Positions 9,601 through 17,850 of a stretch of DNA of 64,000 nucleotides are shown here, piece after piece. The notes under the pieces are model-generated. The model was given only the letters and a program-made list of their open reading frames with translations. It had not been told where the DNA came from and did not search any database. A program made the translations under genes and the position numbers. This DNA is from Actinophytocola sp050699935 (GTDB lineage: Bacteria; Actinomycetota; Actinomycetes; Mycobacteriales; Pseudonocardiaceae), in assembly GCF_050699935.1 (NCBI RefSeq), contig NZ_JBOHGB010000017.1:1-64000 (forward strand). The letters are read 5' to 3'. The stretch's first letter is position 1. Each line of letters opens with the position of its first letter.

Positions 9601-11083
9601 AGCGCTGCTGGGTGTCGACGAGGTACTGGGCCCCGACGCCAGCTTCTTCAGCATCGGCGGGCACTCCCTCGGCGCGATCGAGATCGTCCGCGAGGCCGAA
9701 CGCCGGCATGGCGTCGTACTCACCCTGCGCGAGTTCCTGACCGACCCCACCGTCGCCGGCCTGGGCGGCCTGCTCACCCGCACGCTCGGCGACTCGGCCG
9801 CACCCGCGCCGTGCGACGGGATCCCGGCCGCCGCGACTCCCGGCCAACGGTTTCCGGCGACCTCGGTCCAGCAGCGCCTCTGGTTCATCGACCGGGTGAA
9901 TGCCCTGCGCACCGCCTACCTGATCCCCATCCTCATCGAGCTGACCGGCCCGGTGGACCACGCGCGGCTGCGGGACGCGACGGCCGCCGTGCTCGGCCGC
10001 CACCCGGCGCTCCGCTCGCGGTTCGAGCTCGGCCCCGGCCGGCGTCGCATCCACTACCGCACCGACGGCCCGCCGCCCGAGGTCGAGATCACCCACGGGA
10101 CCGCGGATCTCGCCGAGTTCTGCTGGACGTCCTTCGACCTCGCCGCCGACGCGCCGGCCAGGGCGCGAGTCATCGCCGACGGGGACCGCACGGTACTGGC
10201 GGTCGTCACGCACCACATCGTGTTCGACGGCTGGTCCTTCGACGTCCTGTTCGACCAGATCGGCCGGGCGTACCGGAACGAGAGTCTTCCGCCGGCCGTA
10301 CACCCGGTCGAGATCACCCCGACAACCGGTACCGGCGCCGCCGAGGTGATCGAGCGGTTGCGTGGTGCCCCGACCGACGTCGCGCTCCCGCTGGCCGGGC
10401 CACGGCGCGAGGTGCAGCCGGTCGTGGCGAGCACCACGTCGTCCACTGTAGACAAGGACCTCACCGGTCGGCTGCGTGCCGTGGCCGGCCCGCTCGGCTG
10501 CTCCACCTTCGTCACCAGCGCAGCGCTGCTCGCCGCCACCCTCGCCCGGACGAGCCGGCAGCGCGACTTCCTGATCGCCTTCCCGTGGGCCGGCCGGGAC
10601 CGGGCGGACACCACGCACGCGGTCGGGATGTTCGTCAACACGCTGGTGCTCCGGGCGGACCTGCGTGACGAGCCGACCTGGCGGCGACTCCTCGAACGGG
10701 TCCGGGACGACGTCCGTGCCTGCTACCGCACGGCCGACGTGCCCTTCGACGAGGTGGTCGCCGCGCTGCACCCCGGCCGCGACCTGAGCCGCCCGCCGCT
10801 CACCCCGGTCTACCTCGGGGTGTTCGACGGCGAACACACGGTCCCCGACCTCGGTCCCGGGACGGCCGCGCGCTACCTGCCGCTGCCCGGGACGACCGTC
10901 AAGTACGAGCTGGACCTCACGGTCACCGACCAGGGTGACGAGCTGGTGCTCACCGCGACCTACCCGACCGAGCTGTGGTCGGCCGCCACCGCGGCCGGTC
11001 TGTTGGCGTCCATTGTGGACGTGGCCGCCGACCTGGTGGCCGATCCGGACGCAGCCGTCCTGACAGGAGTGCGAGATGAGTGA
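6686..11083 (+). CDS. NRPS elongation protein, C-A-PCP-C
   Basis: A 1465-residue protein. C1 (about 5-430) has HHIAIDG near residue 134. The A domain (about 450-960) has A3 YTSGTTGRPKG near 601 and an unusual A5 NMYGPAEVS. The PCP has Ser in GGHSL near 990, and C2 (about 1045-1465) has HHIVFDG near 1175. Both His motifs are intact, so both C domains look active. The pocket read by eye is D-V-F-S-T-A-M-C-A-K, which I cannot match to a substrate. The protein ends in a C domain whose acceptor must sit on another protein; the next gene, a free PCP, fits. GTG 6686 follows the previous stop by one base and the end overlaps the next ATG by 8 bp. Confidence 0.88.
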   Translation: MLQLEKIAPLSFAQERLWFIDAAGGGATYNVPLLLRWTEPVDVPALATALAAVTERHDVLRTTYELCEGSPVQVVRPPGPVPLEVRPARGDWAWVHEEALRVAREPFDLTTAPPVRCVVWQGGPAGDAMLLCAHHIAIDGWSSGPLFAELASAYAAGRAGRVPELDPLPVRYTDFAARDRAAFTEPAVAAHLDRRVGELLRVDGDLALAGRRAVPDAGGGRPGEQHVFTLPAPVWNRVGQLAAEVRATPFVVLFAAFQAVLKRWTERDEFLVGMVAANRSDPEFERLVGFFVNTVPLLCAVPAGVSFRGLCGLARRESFAALTHQRLPYEKLLAAARARGAENLVTVAFGLQNMPAPDYPVPPPWTAPRLLPTGTAKYELLVLFEEDSGELTGTVEVDTGRYPAELAARLAENVTVLLQAALAGPDRPVATLPVTARGAGSDAGSVLCGPERRHDVTTVVDAIAGRLASVDPDAPAVTASGETVTWRELDGWARAIASGLPRDAHYVPVAAARGGGMTAAWLGVLRTGAAYVPLGVDIPPSRAEHILREVGADVVLADAEGVKLLAGLDVTPRVIRIDESRHAPAPPGPPVTPHPESPAVLLYTSGTTGRPKGIMIPHRGLLNTVIWWAEEFGLSTADRVLCTWSTQFDVATFDTFRCLVAGAQLVYADDVERRDPHALVRLIRGPAGATVMSATPSLLRTMLVADEGAPAGSTMRAITAAGEVVTQQIVRACLERWGVPTQNMYGPAEVSCATTGGFVDPDDEHPTIGRPLPNYRCLVLGPEGEDLPEGVPGELYVAGVGVSIGYLAQPGRTATAYVPDPVEPGRRMYRTGDRVAVRPDGRLDYLGRFDHQVKILGNRIEPDEVRALLEEQPGVRSAAVVPEGEPERLVAYVVLSEKDTLPTRDELVTPLLRWLPSPVLPARLYVVDEIPLNTNDKTDFRALRAMRSVPLPAGERTVALTPGERHAAEIMTALLGVDEVLGPDASFFSIGGHSLGAIEIVREAERRHGVVLTLREFLTDPTVAGLGGLLTRTLGDSAAPAPCDGIPAAATPGQRFPATSVQQRLWFIDRVNALRTAYLIPILIELTGPVDHARLRDATAAVLGRHPALRSRFELGPGRRRIHYRTDGPPPEVEITHGTADLAEFCWTSFDLAADAPARARVIADGDRTVLAVVTHHIVFDGWSFDVLFDQIGRAYRNESLPPAVHPVEITPTTGTGAAEVIERLRGAPTDVALPLAGPRREVQPVVASTTSSTVDKDLTGRLRAVAGPLGCSTFVTSAALLAATLARTSRQRDFLIAFPWAGRDRADTTHAVGMFVNTLVLRADLRDEPTWRRLLERVRDDVRACYRTADVPFDEVVAALHPGRDLSRPPLTPVYLGVFDGEHTVPDLGPGTAARYLPLPGTTVKYELDLTVTDQGDELVLTATYPTELWSAATAAGLLASIVDVAADLVADPDAAVLTGVRDE

Positions 11084-11381
11084 ACAGGACCTGATCGAGC
11101 AGGTCACCGCGGCGTGGGTCGAGGTGCTGGACACCGGGTCCGTACCGGCCGATGTGAACTTCTTCGACGTGGGTGGGGACTCCATCCTGCTCATCGTCCT
11201 GCTCGAGCGGCTCAACGCGCTGACCGACCTGGAGCTGGAGCCTCCAGATCTGTTCCAGCACACGACGATCCGTGCCCAGGCCGCACTGCTCGCCGGCGAG
11301 CACGCCAGCACACCGGAAACCCCGGCACCCAGCCGGGCGGGTCTGCTGCGCCGGGCCGAGCGCACCCAGCCGGGACGCTGA
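11076..11381 (+). CDS. Stand-alone peptidyl carrier protein
   Basis: A 101-residue single carrier domain with the phosphopantetheine site FFDVGGDSILL near residue 35 and a 25-residue Pro/Ala-rich tail. It sits between a protein ending in a C domain and a protein starting with a KS. It therefore probably carries the third monomer and then presents the chain to the KS. No A domain accompanies it in cis; the orphan A domain fused to the HAD protein at 17847-20450 lacks a PCP and is the obvious candidate loader (inference). The start overlaps the upstream stop by 8 bp, arguing for translational coupling. Confidence 0.88.
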   Translation: MSEQDLIEQVTAAWVEVLDTGSVPADVNFFDVGGDSILLIVLLERLNALTDLELEPPDLFQHTTIRAQAALLAGEHASTPETPAPSRAGLLRRAERTQPGR

Positions 11382-11382
11382 G

Positions 11383-14300
11383 ATGGAAACCGCCATCGCG
11401 GTGGTCGGCGTGGCCTGCCGGTTCCCGGACGCGTCCGACCCACGACGGTTCTGGGGCAATCTCGATGACGGAACGGTTTCCACCAGGAGACTGTCGGCGG
11501 AGACGTTGCGCGCGGCCGGCGTGTCGGCGCGAACCCTCGCCGCGCCGGACTTCGTGGGAGTGGCCGGCACGCTGCCCGACCCGGCCGGGTTCGCCGCCGA
11601 GTTCTTCGGCTACCCGCCGCGCGAGGCCGAGCTCATCGACCCGGCACAGCGGCTGTTCCTGGAGACCTGTTGGGAGGCCATGGAGGCGGCCGGACACCCG
11701 CCCGGCCCGCCCGCCCCGCTCACCGGGGTCTTCGCTGGCGCCGGCCCGAGCAACTACTCGCTCGCGCTGCAGGTCGCCGCGGCACGCGAGCACGGCGTGG
11801 CCGCGGTGAACGACGACGCCGACCTCTACCTCGGCTCGGCGCCGGACTTCCTGACCTCGCGGGCCGCCTACAAGCTCGACCTGCGCGGGCCGTCGGTCAG
11901 CGTGGGCACCGCGTGCTCCTCCTCGCTGTCCGCGGTGCACTACGCCGTGCTCGGTTTGCTGTCCGGCGAGTGCGACCTGGCGCTGGCCGGCGGCGCCGCG
12001 GTGAACGAGCCGCACGCCGGCTACCGCTACCGGCCCGGCGGTCTGGCCTCCGCCGACGGCCTGTGCCGCGCGTTCGACGCTCGGTCCACCGGCACCTCGT
12101 TCAGCTCCGGCGTCGGCGTGGTGGCACTGCGCCGGCTCGCCGACGCGCTGGCCGACGGCGACCCGGTGCGCGCCGTCGTGCTGGGCAGCGCGGTCGGCAA
12201 CGACGGCGCCGAGCGCACCGGGTTCACCGCGCCGAGCCCCGGTGGGCTGGCCGCGGTGGTACGTGCGGCGCTGGGCGTGGCCGGCGTTTCCGGCACCGAG
12301 TTGCGTTACGTGGAGGCACACGGGTCCGGTACGCCGCTCGGCGACCAGATCGAGCTGCGAGGCCTGACCGACGGGCTGAGCGCGACCGGCACCGGCTTCT
12401 GCGGCCTCGGCTCGGTGAAGGCGAACATCGGCCACTGTGGACCGGCGGCCGGCATCGCCGGGTTCATCAAGGCGGTGCACGTCGCCGCGACCGGCTCGCT
12501 GCCGCCGCACCCGCTGTTCGCGCACGCTCGTGACCCCGGCGTGCTCGCGGGCAGCCCGTTCGCGATCTCGCCGGAGCCCGGCCGGTGCGCCGATCCGGAC
12601 CGGCGGGTGCTGGTCAACTCGATGGGTCTCGGTGGCACGATCGCCACCGCCGTGCTCGCGCCGCCACCGGCGCCCACCCGGCCACCGGCGACGGCTGGCG
12701 GACGGGTTCGCCTGCTGCTCTCCGCCCGCACGAGGGGCGAGCTGGACGCCATGTCCCGGGCGCTGGCCGACGAGCTCGTGCGCGACGAGCACTCGCTCGC
12801 GGACGTCGCGCACACCCTGCGGGTCGGCCGGGCGTCGTTCGACGAGCGCCGGGTGGTCACGGCGACGCCGGACCAGGTCGTCGCCGCGCTCCGGCTGCCC
12901 CGCCCGCCACTGGTCCGCACCGCGCACGTCACGCCCACCGGTACTTTCCGCGGGGACACCGAGGAGGCGGCGGTCGAGGCGTGGCTGGGTGGTGCCGACG
13001 TGGACTGGGCCGCGCTCCCCGGCACCGGCCGGCGGGTCACCCTGCCCACCTACCCGTTCTCGCGCCGCCGCTACTGGGCGCTGGACCGGCTCGACCCCGT
13101 CGCCGCGCCCGCGGCCGCCCCGGTCCTGCGGTCCACATCGGACACCGGCACGGCCGATGACCTCGAGGCCGACCTGCTTTCGGTGTGGCGTGAGCTGTTC
13201 GGCGTCGCCGCGATCGGCCCGGACGACGAGTTCGGCGCGCTCGGCGGCACGTCGCTGCTGTCGGTGCGCATGGCCCTCGAGATCCAGCGCCGCCACGACG
13301 TCCTGGTCAACGTGCACCGCGCCGGCGGCAGCCGGGCGACCGTGCGCCGAGTCGCCGAGCTGGTGCGTGGCGGGCGGGGTGCCGGCGCGGCGGCGGACGG
13401 GGACGGCGCACTGGTCGACGCCGACATCGAGCTGCCGCTCGGTCCAGTCGCCTCCGCACCATCCACAGCCGGCCAGGACGTGCTGCTCACCGGCGCCACC
13501 GGGTTTCTCGGCGCGTTTCTGCTGCACGCGTTGCTGCGGGTGCCGGCCCGGCGAGTCCACTGCCTCGTGCGTGCGGACGGCGAAGCCCATGCCCGGCAAC
13601 GGATCCGGGCCGCGGCGGCCCGCTACGAGCTGCCCGAGCCGGACTCCGCGCGCGTGGTGCCCGTGACCGACCTCGAACGGGTCGACGCCGCGGCGGTCGG
13701 GTACGTGCTGCACTGCGCGGCGCGGGTGGTGTTCACCGAGCCCTACCGGGTGCTGCGTGCGGACAATGTGCACACGCTGGTCGACCTGGTGCGCTGGATG
13801 CGCGGCGCCGGCATCCGCGACCTCGGCTTCGTGTCGAGCATCGGAGCCACGGGTGAGTCACTCGGCGGTGCCTACCGGATCACCGAGACCCGCCAGCAGC
13901 CGCTCGACCCGCTCCAGGGCGGTTACGGCGTCAGCAAGTGGGTCGGCGAGCGGATCCTCGAACGGGCCGAGCGGGACGGCCTGCGGGTGCGGGTGTTCCG
14001 TCCCGGCTTCATCCTCGGCGCCACCGCGACGGGGGCGTGCAACCCGAGGGACCTGATCTGGCACCTGATGGCCAGCGGTCTCGAGGTCGGCGCCCACCCG
14101 GAGGATGACCGGGCATGGCCCATGGCGCCCGTGGACGTGGTGGCCGCCGCCATCGCCGAGCTGACCACGGACCCCACGTCCGCCGGGCGGGCCTACCATC
14201 TCGCCGCCGAGACGGCCGTGAGCCCGCGCCGGATGTTCGAGCTGCTGGCCGGTACTGGCCTGGCCACCGCGCCGGTGGCCCTCGAACGCTGGCAGCGGCT

Positions 14301-14541
14301 GGTCGCCGAGCGCGCGCTGGTCACCGGCCACCAGGTGCTGTCCACCATGGCACTGTACGAAGTGGATGATCACTGGCTCGGCCCGCACGACCTCGAGGCG
14401 GTGGCCTGGCGGCCATGGCTCGCCGGGCACGGGCTCGACCCGAACCCCAGCGGGGAGCTGCTGCGCCGCTGCCTCGACCATCTCGCCGCACGCGAGGCGG
14501 ACTTCGCCAGGTTGCTGTCCCAACCCCTGGAGGTCAGGTGA
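11383..14541 (+). CDS. PKS module without AT: KS-ACP-thioester reductase
   Basis: A 1052-residue protein. The KS (1-430) has its full triad: Cys in TACSSSLSA near 177, His in EAHGSGT near 313, His in NIGHCGPA near 350. Where an AT is expected there is only about 130 residues of linker ending in LPTYPFSRRRYW near 556. An ACP follows with GGTSL near 620. The rest is a reductase domain with NADPH motif GATGFLG near 703, catalytic YGVSK near 847, and no visible thioesterase. The chain would be extended once and released reductively as an aldehyde or alcohol (family knowledge). The missing AT means the extender must come in trans, plausibly as hydroxymalonyl-ACP from the following genes. Confidence 0.87.
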   Translation: METAIAVVGVACRFPDASDPRRFWGNLDDGTVSTRRLSAETLRAAGVSARTLAAPDFVGVAGTLPDPAGFAAEFFGYPPREAELIDPAQRLFLETCWEAMEAAGHPPGPPAPLTGVFAGAGPSNYSLALQVAAAREHGVAAVNDDADLYLGSAPDFLTSRAAYKLDLRGPSVSVGTACSSSLSAVHYAVLGLLSGECDLALAGGAAVNEPHAGYRYRPGGLASADGLCRAFDARSTGTSFSSGVGVVALRRLADALADGDPVRAVVLGSAVGNDGAERTGFTAPSPGGLAAVVRAALGVAGVSGTELRYVEAHGSGTPLGDQIELRGLTDGLSATGTGFCGLGSVKANIGHCGPAAGIAGFIKAVHVAATGSLPPHPLFAHARDPGVLAGSPFAISPEPGRCADPDRRVLVNSMGLGGTIATAVLAPPPAPTRPPATAGGRVRLLLSARTRGELDAMSRALADELVRDEHSLADVAHTLRVGRASFDERRVVTATPDQVVAALRLPRPPLVRTAHVTPTGTFRGDTEEAAVEAWLGGADVDWAALPGTGRRVTLPTYPFSRRRYWALDRLDPVAAPAAAPVLRSTSDTGTADDLEADLLSVWRELFGVAAIGPDDEFGALGGTSLLSVRMALEIQRRHDVLVNVHRAGGSRATVRRVAELVRGGRGAGAAADGDGALVDADIELPLGPVASAPSTAGQDVLLTGATGFLGAFLLHALLRVPARRVHCLVRADGEAHARQRIRAAAARYELPEPDSARVVPVTDLERVDAAAVGYVLHCAARVVFTEPYRVLRADNVHTLVDLVRWMRGAGIRDLGFVSSIGATGESLGGAYRITETRQQPLDPLQGGYGVSKWVGERILERAERDGLRVRVFRPGFILGATATGACNPRDLIWHLMASGLEVGAHPEDDRAWPMAPVDVVAAAIAELTTDPTSAGRAYHLAAETAVSPRRMFELLAGTGLATAPVALERWQRLVAERALVTGHQVLSTMALYEVDDHWLGPHDLEAVAWRPWLAGHGLDPNPSGELLRRCLDHLAAREADFARLLSQPLEVR

Positions 14542-15401
14542 CGAACTCCCAGACGGCCCACCGGCTGGCGGTCGTCGGCGCGGGCGTGATGGGCACCGCC
14601 ATCGCGACGCTCGCCGTCGGCCGCGGCCTGCCCGTGCACCTGGTCGACATCGACGCGGAGAAGGCCGGCAGGGCCGGCGAGTCCGTGCGCCAGCAGCTCC
14701 GGCTCGCCCAGCTGATGGGTTCGCTGCCACGCACCGGGCCGACCGGCGAGCTGACGACCGAGGGATCCACTGTGGACCTTCCGTCGGTGACCGCCGTGAT
14801 CGAGTCGGTCACCGAGAACGCGGAGACCAAGGTCAAGACGCTCGCCGAGATCTCCGCCGCGGTGGCGCCCGGGACGCTGCTGGTGTCCAACACCTCGGCG
14901 ATCCCGATCGACGAGCTGGCCGGGGCCGTCGCCCGTCCGGCCGACCTGGTCGGCATCCACTTCATGAACCCGCCGTACCTGATCCGGACGGTCGAGGTGA
15001 TTCGGGGCCCGCGCACCGGCGACGCGGCGATGGCCGCGGCGACCGAGCTGCTCGCCGCACTGGACATGGCGGCCGTGGTGGTGGGTGACGGGCCGGGTTT
15101 CGTGATCAACCGGGTGCTGCAGCGGATGATCAACGAGGCCGCCCGGATCGTCGAGGAGGGCCTGGCCACGCCGGCGCAGGTGGACGAGCTGTTCCGCGGC
15201 TGCCTCGGTCACCAGACCGGCCCGCTGGCCACGGCCGACCTCATCGGGCTGGACAACGTCGCCGACTCGCTGCGGGTACTGCACGAGCGGACCGGCGACG
15301 ACGGGTACCGGCCATGCGAGTCGCTGCTGGCCAAGGTGGCCGCCGGCGAGCACGGTCGCAAGGCGGGCCGGGGATTCTTCGAGCACGGGAGCACGCTGTG
15401 A
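14538..15401 (+). CDS. 3-hydroxyacyl-CoA dehydrogenase family protein of the hydroxymalonyl-ACP pathway (FkbK-like)
   Basis: A 287-residue protein with an N-terminal Rossmann site VVGAGVMGTAIA, SNTSAIPIDE, catalytic-region GIHFMNPP and a C-terminal helical domain (GFVINRVLQRM). In methoxymalonyl- and hydroxymalonyl-ACP clusters (FkbK, ZmaG) this enzyme oxidises the C3 hydroxyl of glyceryl-ACP. The context fits exactly: it is followed by an FkbJ-like ACP and an FkbI-like acyl-CoA dehydrogenase, with an FkbH domain further on. GTG 14538 overlaps the upstream stop (GTGA), so it is translationally coupled to the PKS gene that would consume the extender. Confidence 0.85.
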   Translation: MTNSQTAHRLAVVGAGVMGTAIATLAVGRGLPVHLVDIDAEKAGRAGESVRQQLRLAQLMGSLPRTGPTGELTTEGSTVDLPSVTAVIESVTENAETKVKTLAEISAAVAPGTLLVSNTSAIPIDELAGAVARPADLVGIHFMNPPYLIRTVEVIRGPRTGDAAMAAATELLAALDMAAVVVGDGPGFVINRVLQRMINEAARIVEEGLATPAQVDELFRGCLGHQTGPLATADLIGLDNVADSLRVLHERTGDDGYRPCESLLAKVAAGEHGRKAGRGFFEHGSTL

Positions 15402-15661
15402 CACAGACATCGGTCACCGCCGAGGCGGTGCGCGAGAACCTGCTGGCGTTCCTCGGCAAGCGCGCCAAGACCACCTGGGAGCCCGACCAGGACCTGTTCG
15501 CGTCCGGGTCGTTCTCCTCGCTGTTCGCGCTGGAGCTGGTGATGCACCTGGAGAGCGCGTTCGGCATCGCGATCGGCGCGGAAGACCTGCGCCTGGAGCA
15601 CTTCCGCACCGTCGCCACGATGACCGAGCTGGTGCTTAGGTTGCGGGCCAACGGTGAATGA
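15398..15661 (+). CDS. Acyl carrier protein for glyceryl/hydroxymalonyl units (FkbJ-like)
   Basis: An 87-residue carrier protein with the attachment site SGSFSSLFALEL in place of the usual DSL. This Phe-Ser-Ser variant is what I recall for FkbJ/ZmaD-type ACPs that carry the unit made from 1,3-bisphosphoglycerate. It overlaps the dehydrogenase before it (GTGA) and the acyl-CoA dehydrogenase after it (8 bp), so the three genes form a tight cassette. The carried unit is an inference from the neighbours. Confidence 0.88.
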   Translation: MTQTSVTAEAVRENLLAFLGKRAKTTWEPDQDLFASGSFSSLFALELVMHLESAFGIAIGAEDLRLEHFRTVATMTELVLRLRANGE

Positions 15662-16757
15662 GCACGACGCCGCCGCCATGGTGGCCGAGCTGGCCGGAGA
15701 GCACGCCGGCGAGTGGGACCTCGCCGGCCGGCTGCCGGCGGACGTGGTCGGCGAGCTCGCCGGCAAGGGCGTGCTGTGTGCCGAGGTGCCGGTCGAGTAC
15801 GGCGGGATGGGTCTGTCCAGTGTGGTGGGCGGCGAGCTGACCGCGGCGGTGGGCCGCCACTGCGGTTCGCTGCGCAGCCTGCTGACCTCGCACGGCATGG
15901 CCGCGTGGACGCTGCTCCGGTTCGGCTCCGCCGAGCAGAAGGCGAGCTACCTGCCCCGGATGACCGCGGGCGCACTCGCCGGCGTGGCGTTCAGCGAGCC
16001 GGGCGCGGGCAGCGACCTGTCCGCGCTGACCACCACGATCGTCGACGACGGACGATCGGTCGTGGTGGCCGGGCACAAGGTGTGGGTCACCGGTGCCGCC
16101 TACGCCGAGCTGCTGGTGGTGTTCGGTCGTTACGGCGACGGCGCGGCCGTGGTCGTGGTGCCGGCCACCGCGCCCGGCGTACGCGTCGAGCCGGTGGCCG
16201 ACCCGGTCGGTTGCCGAGCGGCCGGGCACGCCGACGTCCACCTGGACGAAGTTCGACTGCCGGCCGACGCGCTGCTCGGCGCCGCAGGCCTGCCGGTCGG
16301 CCTGCTGGCCACCACCACGCTCGGCTACGGCCGGCTGTCGGTCGCGTGGGGGTGCGTCGGCATCCTGCGGGCCTGCCTGGCCGAGGCCACCCGGCATGCG
16401 AGCACCCGCGAGCAGTTCGGCGTGCCGATCGCCGAGCACCAGCTGGTGGCTCGGCATCTCGCCGAGTTGCTCGTGGCCGAGCGATCCGCCACGCACACCT
16501 GCGCGCACGCCAGCCGGTGCTGGGACGACGGCGCACCGGAGGTCGCGTCGGCGGCCATGCTGGCCAAGCATCTCGCCGCGACGAGTGCCGTACGCGGTGC
16601 CGCCTCCGCCGTGCAGGTCCTGGGATCCGCGGGTGCGCGGGACGGCCACCCGGTCGCCAGGGCCTACCGGGACGCCAAGCTGATGGAGATCATCGAGGGC
16701 AGCTCGGAGATCTGCCAGCTCGCCCTCGCCAGGCACGCCGTGGCGGAGTGGACATGA
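15654..16757 (+). CDS. Acyl-CoA dehydrogenase of the hydroxymalonyl-ACP pathway (FkbI-like)
   Basis: A 367-residue FAD enzyme with FSEPGAGSDLSAL near 113-125, the substrate/FAD strand KVWVTGA and the catalytic-base region IIEGSSEICQL near the C-terminus. FkbI/ZmaE homologues oxidise the aldehyde-level ACP intermediate towards hydroxymalonyl-ACP. No O-methyltransferase (FkbG) is present in the cluster, so the expected product is the unmethylated hydroxymalonyl-ACP. GTG 15654 overlaps the ACP stop. It is followed by a 118-bp gap holding a repeat, then the KAS III-like gene. Confidence 0.87.
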   Translation: MNEHDAAAMVAELAGEHAGEWDLAGRLPADVVGELAGKGVLCAEVPVEYGGMGLSSVVGGELTAAVGRHCGSLRSLLTSHGMAAWTLLRFGSAEQKASYLPRMTAGALAGVAFSEPGAGSDLSALTTTIVDDGRSVVVAGHKVWVTGAAYAELLVVFGRYGDGAAVVVVPATAPGVRVEPVADPVGCRAAGHADVHLDEVRLPADALLGAAGLPVGLLATTTLGYGRLSVAWGCVGILRACLAEATRHASTREQFGVPIAEHQLVARHLAELLVAERSATHTCAHASRCWDDGAPEVASAAMLAKHLAATSAVRGAASAVQVLGSAGARDGHPVARAYRDAKLMEIIEGSSEICQLALARHAVAEWT

Positions 16758-16762
16758 GCACT

Positions 16763-16874
16763 GTGAGCGGGAGTGACGGAGTGTTCGTCGTCTGGGCCGA
16801 GGAGCGTGCGCGGGCGTGTCAGCGCTGGGCACGTGAGGGGGGAAGGCGGCGGGTAGCGGAGGAGCGGAGCGAAC
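16763..16874 (+). repeat. Intergenic repeat, copy A (about 112 bp)
   Basis: The gap between the acyl-CoA dehydrogenase and the KAS III-like gene runs from GTGAGCGGGAGTGACGGAG to TAGCGGAGGAGCGGAGCGAAC. By eye it is roughly three-quarters identical to a segment on the other strand at 56855-56965, which sits between two LLM oxidoreductase genes. Both copies lie inside operons, in the direction of transcription, immediately before a start codon. Such a purine-rich stretch may supply the ribosome binding site (GGAGGAGCGGAGC). It is probably a dispersed genomic repeat. Confidence 0.7.
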
Positions 16875-16875
16875 C

Positions 16876-17850
16876 ATGAGCACCGTGAGCGCAGGTATCG
16901 GGTTCATCCATTGTGTACTGCCGGACAAGCTCGTCGAGGTCGGCGAGCTGCCGGAAGTTCCCTTGCTCGGCCGGGAGGAGGCGGAGTTCGCCGGCGGCAG
17001 CGGCGTGCGCACGGTCGGCGTGTTCCCGGATACGCCGACCGCCGAGCTGGCCGCCATGGCCTGCCGCGAGCCGGCTGGCGGCCGACCCGGTGAGCGGGCG
17101 GACATCCTGCTCCTGGTCGCGCCGAGGGCCCCGGACGTGCTGCTGGGCTCGGACGTCTGCCGGGTGCAGGCCGCGTGCGGGTTCGGACCGTCGTTCGCGT
17201 TCACTGTGGACGGTCTGGGTTGCGCTGGATCGAGTGTGGCCTGGGGGCTGGCCGCCGACCTGCTGGCGGCCGACCCGAGCCGGGAGCGCGTGCTGATCGC
17301 GCACGCCAGCAGGCCGACCGGGGTGGACCGGGTCAGGTACCCGGTCACGGTGATCGGCGACGGCGCGTACGCCATGACCGTGGAGCGTGGCGGCCGGCCC
17401 GTGCTGCGGGCACATCGGGTGCGCACCGACGGCGAGTTCCACGATCTGTTCTCAGTGGACTACAAGCGGGTGCCCTGGTACGAGTGGCGCGAGGAGTGCG
17501 ACTCGCCCGACCGGTACCGGTTCGAGCTGGCCATGCGCAGCCGGCTCGAGCTCGGCGCGCTGGTCGACCTGGTCCTCACCGACGCGGGTGTCGCCAAGGA
17601 CGCGGTCACCGCCACCGTGATGCAGAACGTCACCGCGAGCGCGTACTCGTTCTACGAGTCCCTGTTGGGACTGCCGATCCACCCGGTGTGCGGCGAGCAC
17701 CTGGCGAGCTACGGGCACCTCGGCGCGATGGACGTGGTGCTGAACCTGGACAGGCTGCTCGCGAGCGGCGACGTGTCGGGCGGGGACCTCGTGCTGGTGC
17801 TCAACAACAGCCCGGTCGCGGCCTGGGCGGCGACCCTGTGGGAGGTATGA
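16876..17850 (+). CDS. KAS III-like condensing/acyl-transfer protein with altered active site
   Basis: A 324-residue thiolase-fold protein. The nucleophile is present in VDGLGCAGSSVAWG near residue 115. Where FabH has PHQAN this protein has VMQNVTA (His replaced by Met), and where FabH has GNTSAAS it has YGHLGAMD (Asn replaced by His). FabH homologues with altered triads act as acyltransferases (CerJ, ChlB6) or form tetronates from glyceryl-ACP (RkD-type); both are family knowledge. Here it overlaps the FkbH-like gene (ATGA). It may move hydroxymalonyl from the free ACP to the AT-less module, or condense glyceryl-ACP with the chain. Either is inference. Confidence 0.75.
   Translation: MSTVSAGIGFIHCVLPDKLVEVGELPEVPLLGREEAEFAGGSGVRTVGVFPDTPTAELAAMACREPAGGRPGERADILLLVAPRAPDVLLGSDVCRVQAACGFGPSFAFTVDGLGCAGSSVAWGLAADLLAADPSRERVLIAHASRPTGVDRVRYPVTVIGDGAYAMTVERGGRPVLRAHRVRTDGEFHDLFSVDYKRVPWYEWREECDSPDRYRFELAMRSRLELGALVDLVLTDAGVAKDAVTATVMQNVTASAYSFYESLLGLPIHPVCGEHLASYGHLGAMDVVLNLDRLLASGDVSGGDLVLVLNNSPVAAWAATLWEV

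Noticed and set aside
11212..13773. An 853-codon minus-strand open frame opposite the KS gene
   Set aside because: Same antisense artefact; the sense strand carries the KS catalytic residues.
17175..17846. N-terminal extension of the FkbH-A protein overlapping the KAS III-like gene
   Set aside because: This extension lies out of frame inside a gene with clear thiolase-fold motifs; ATG 17847 with ATGA overlap is the natural start.
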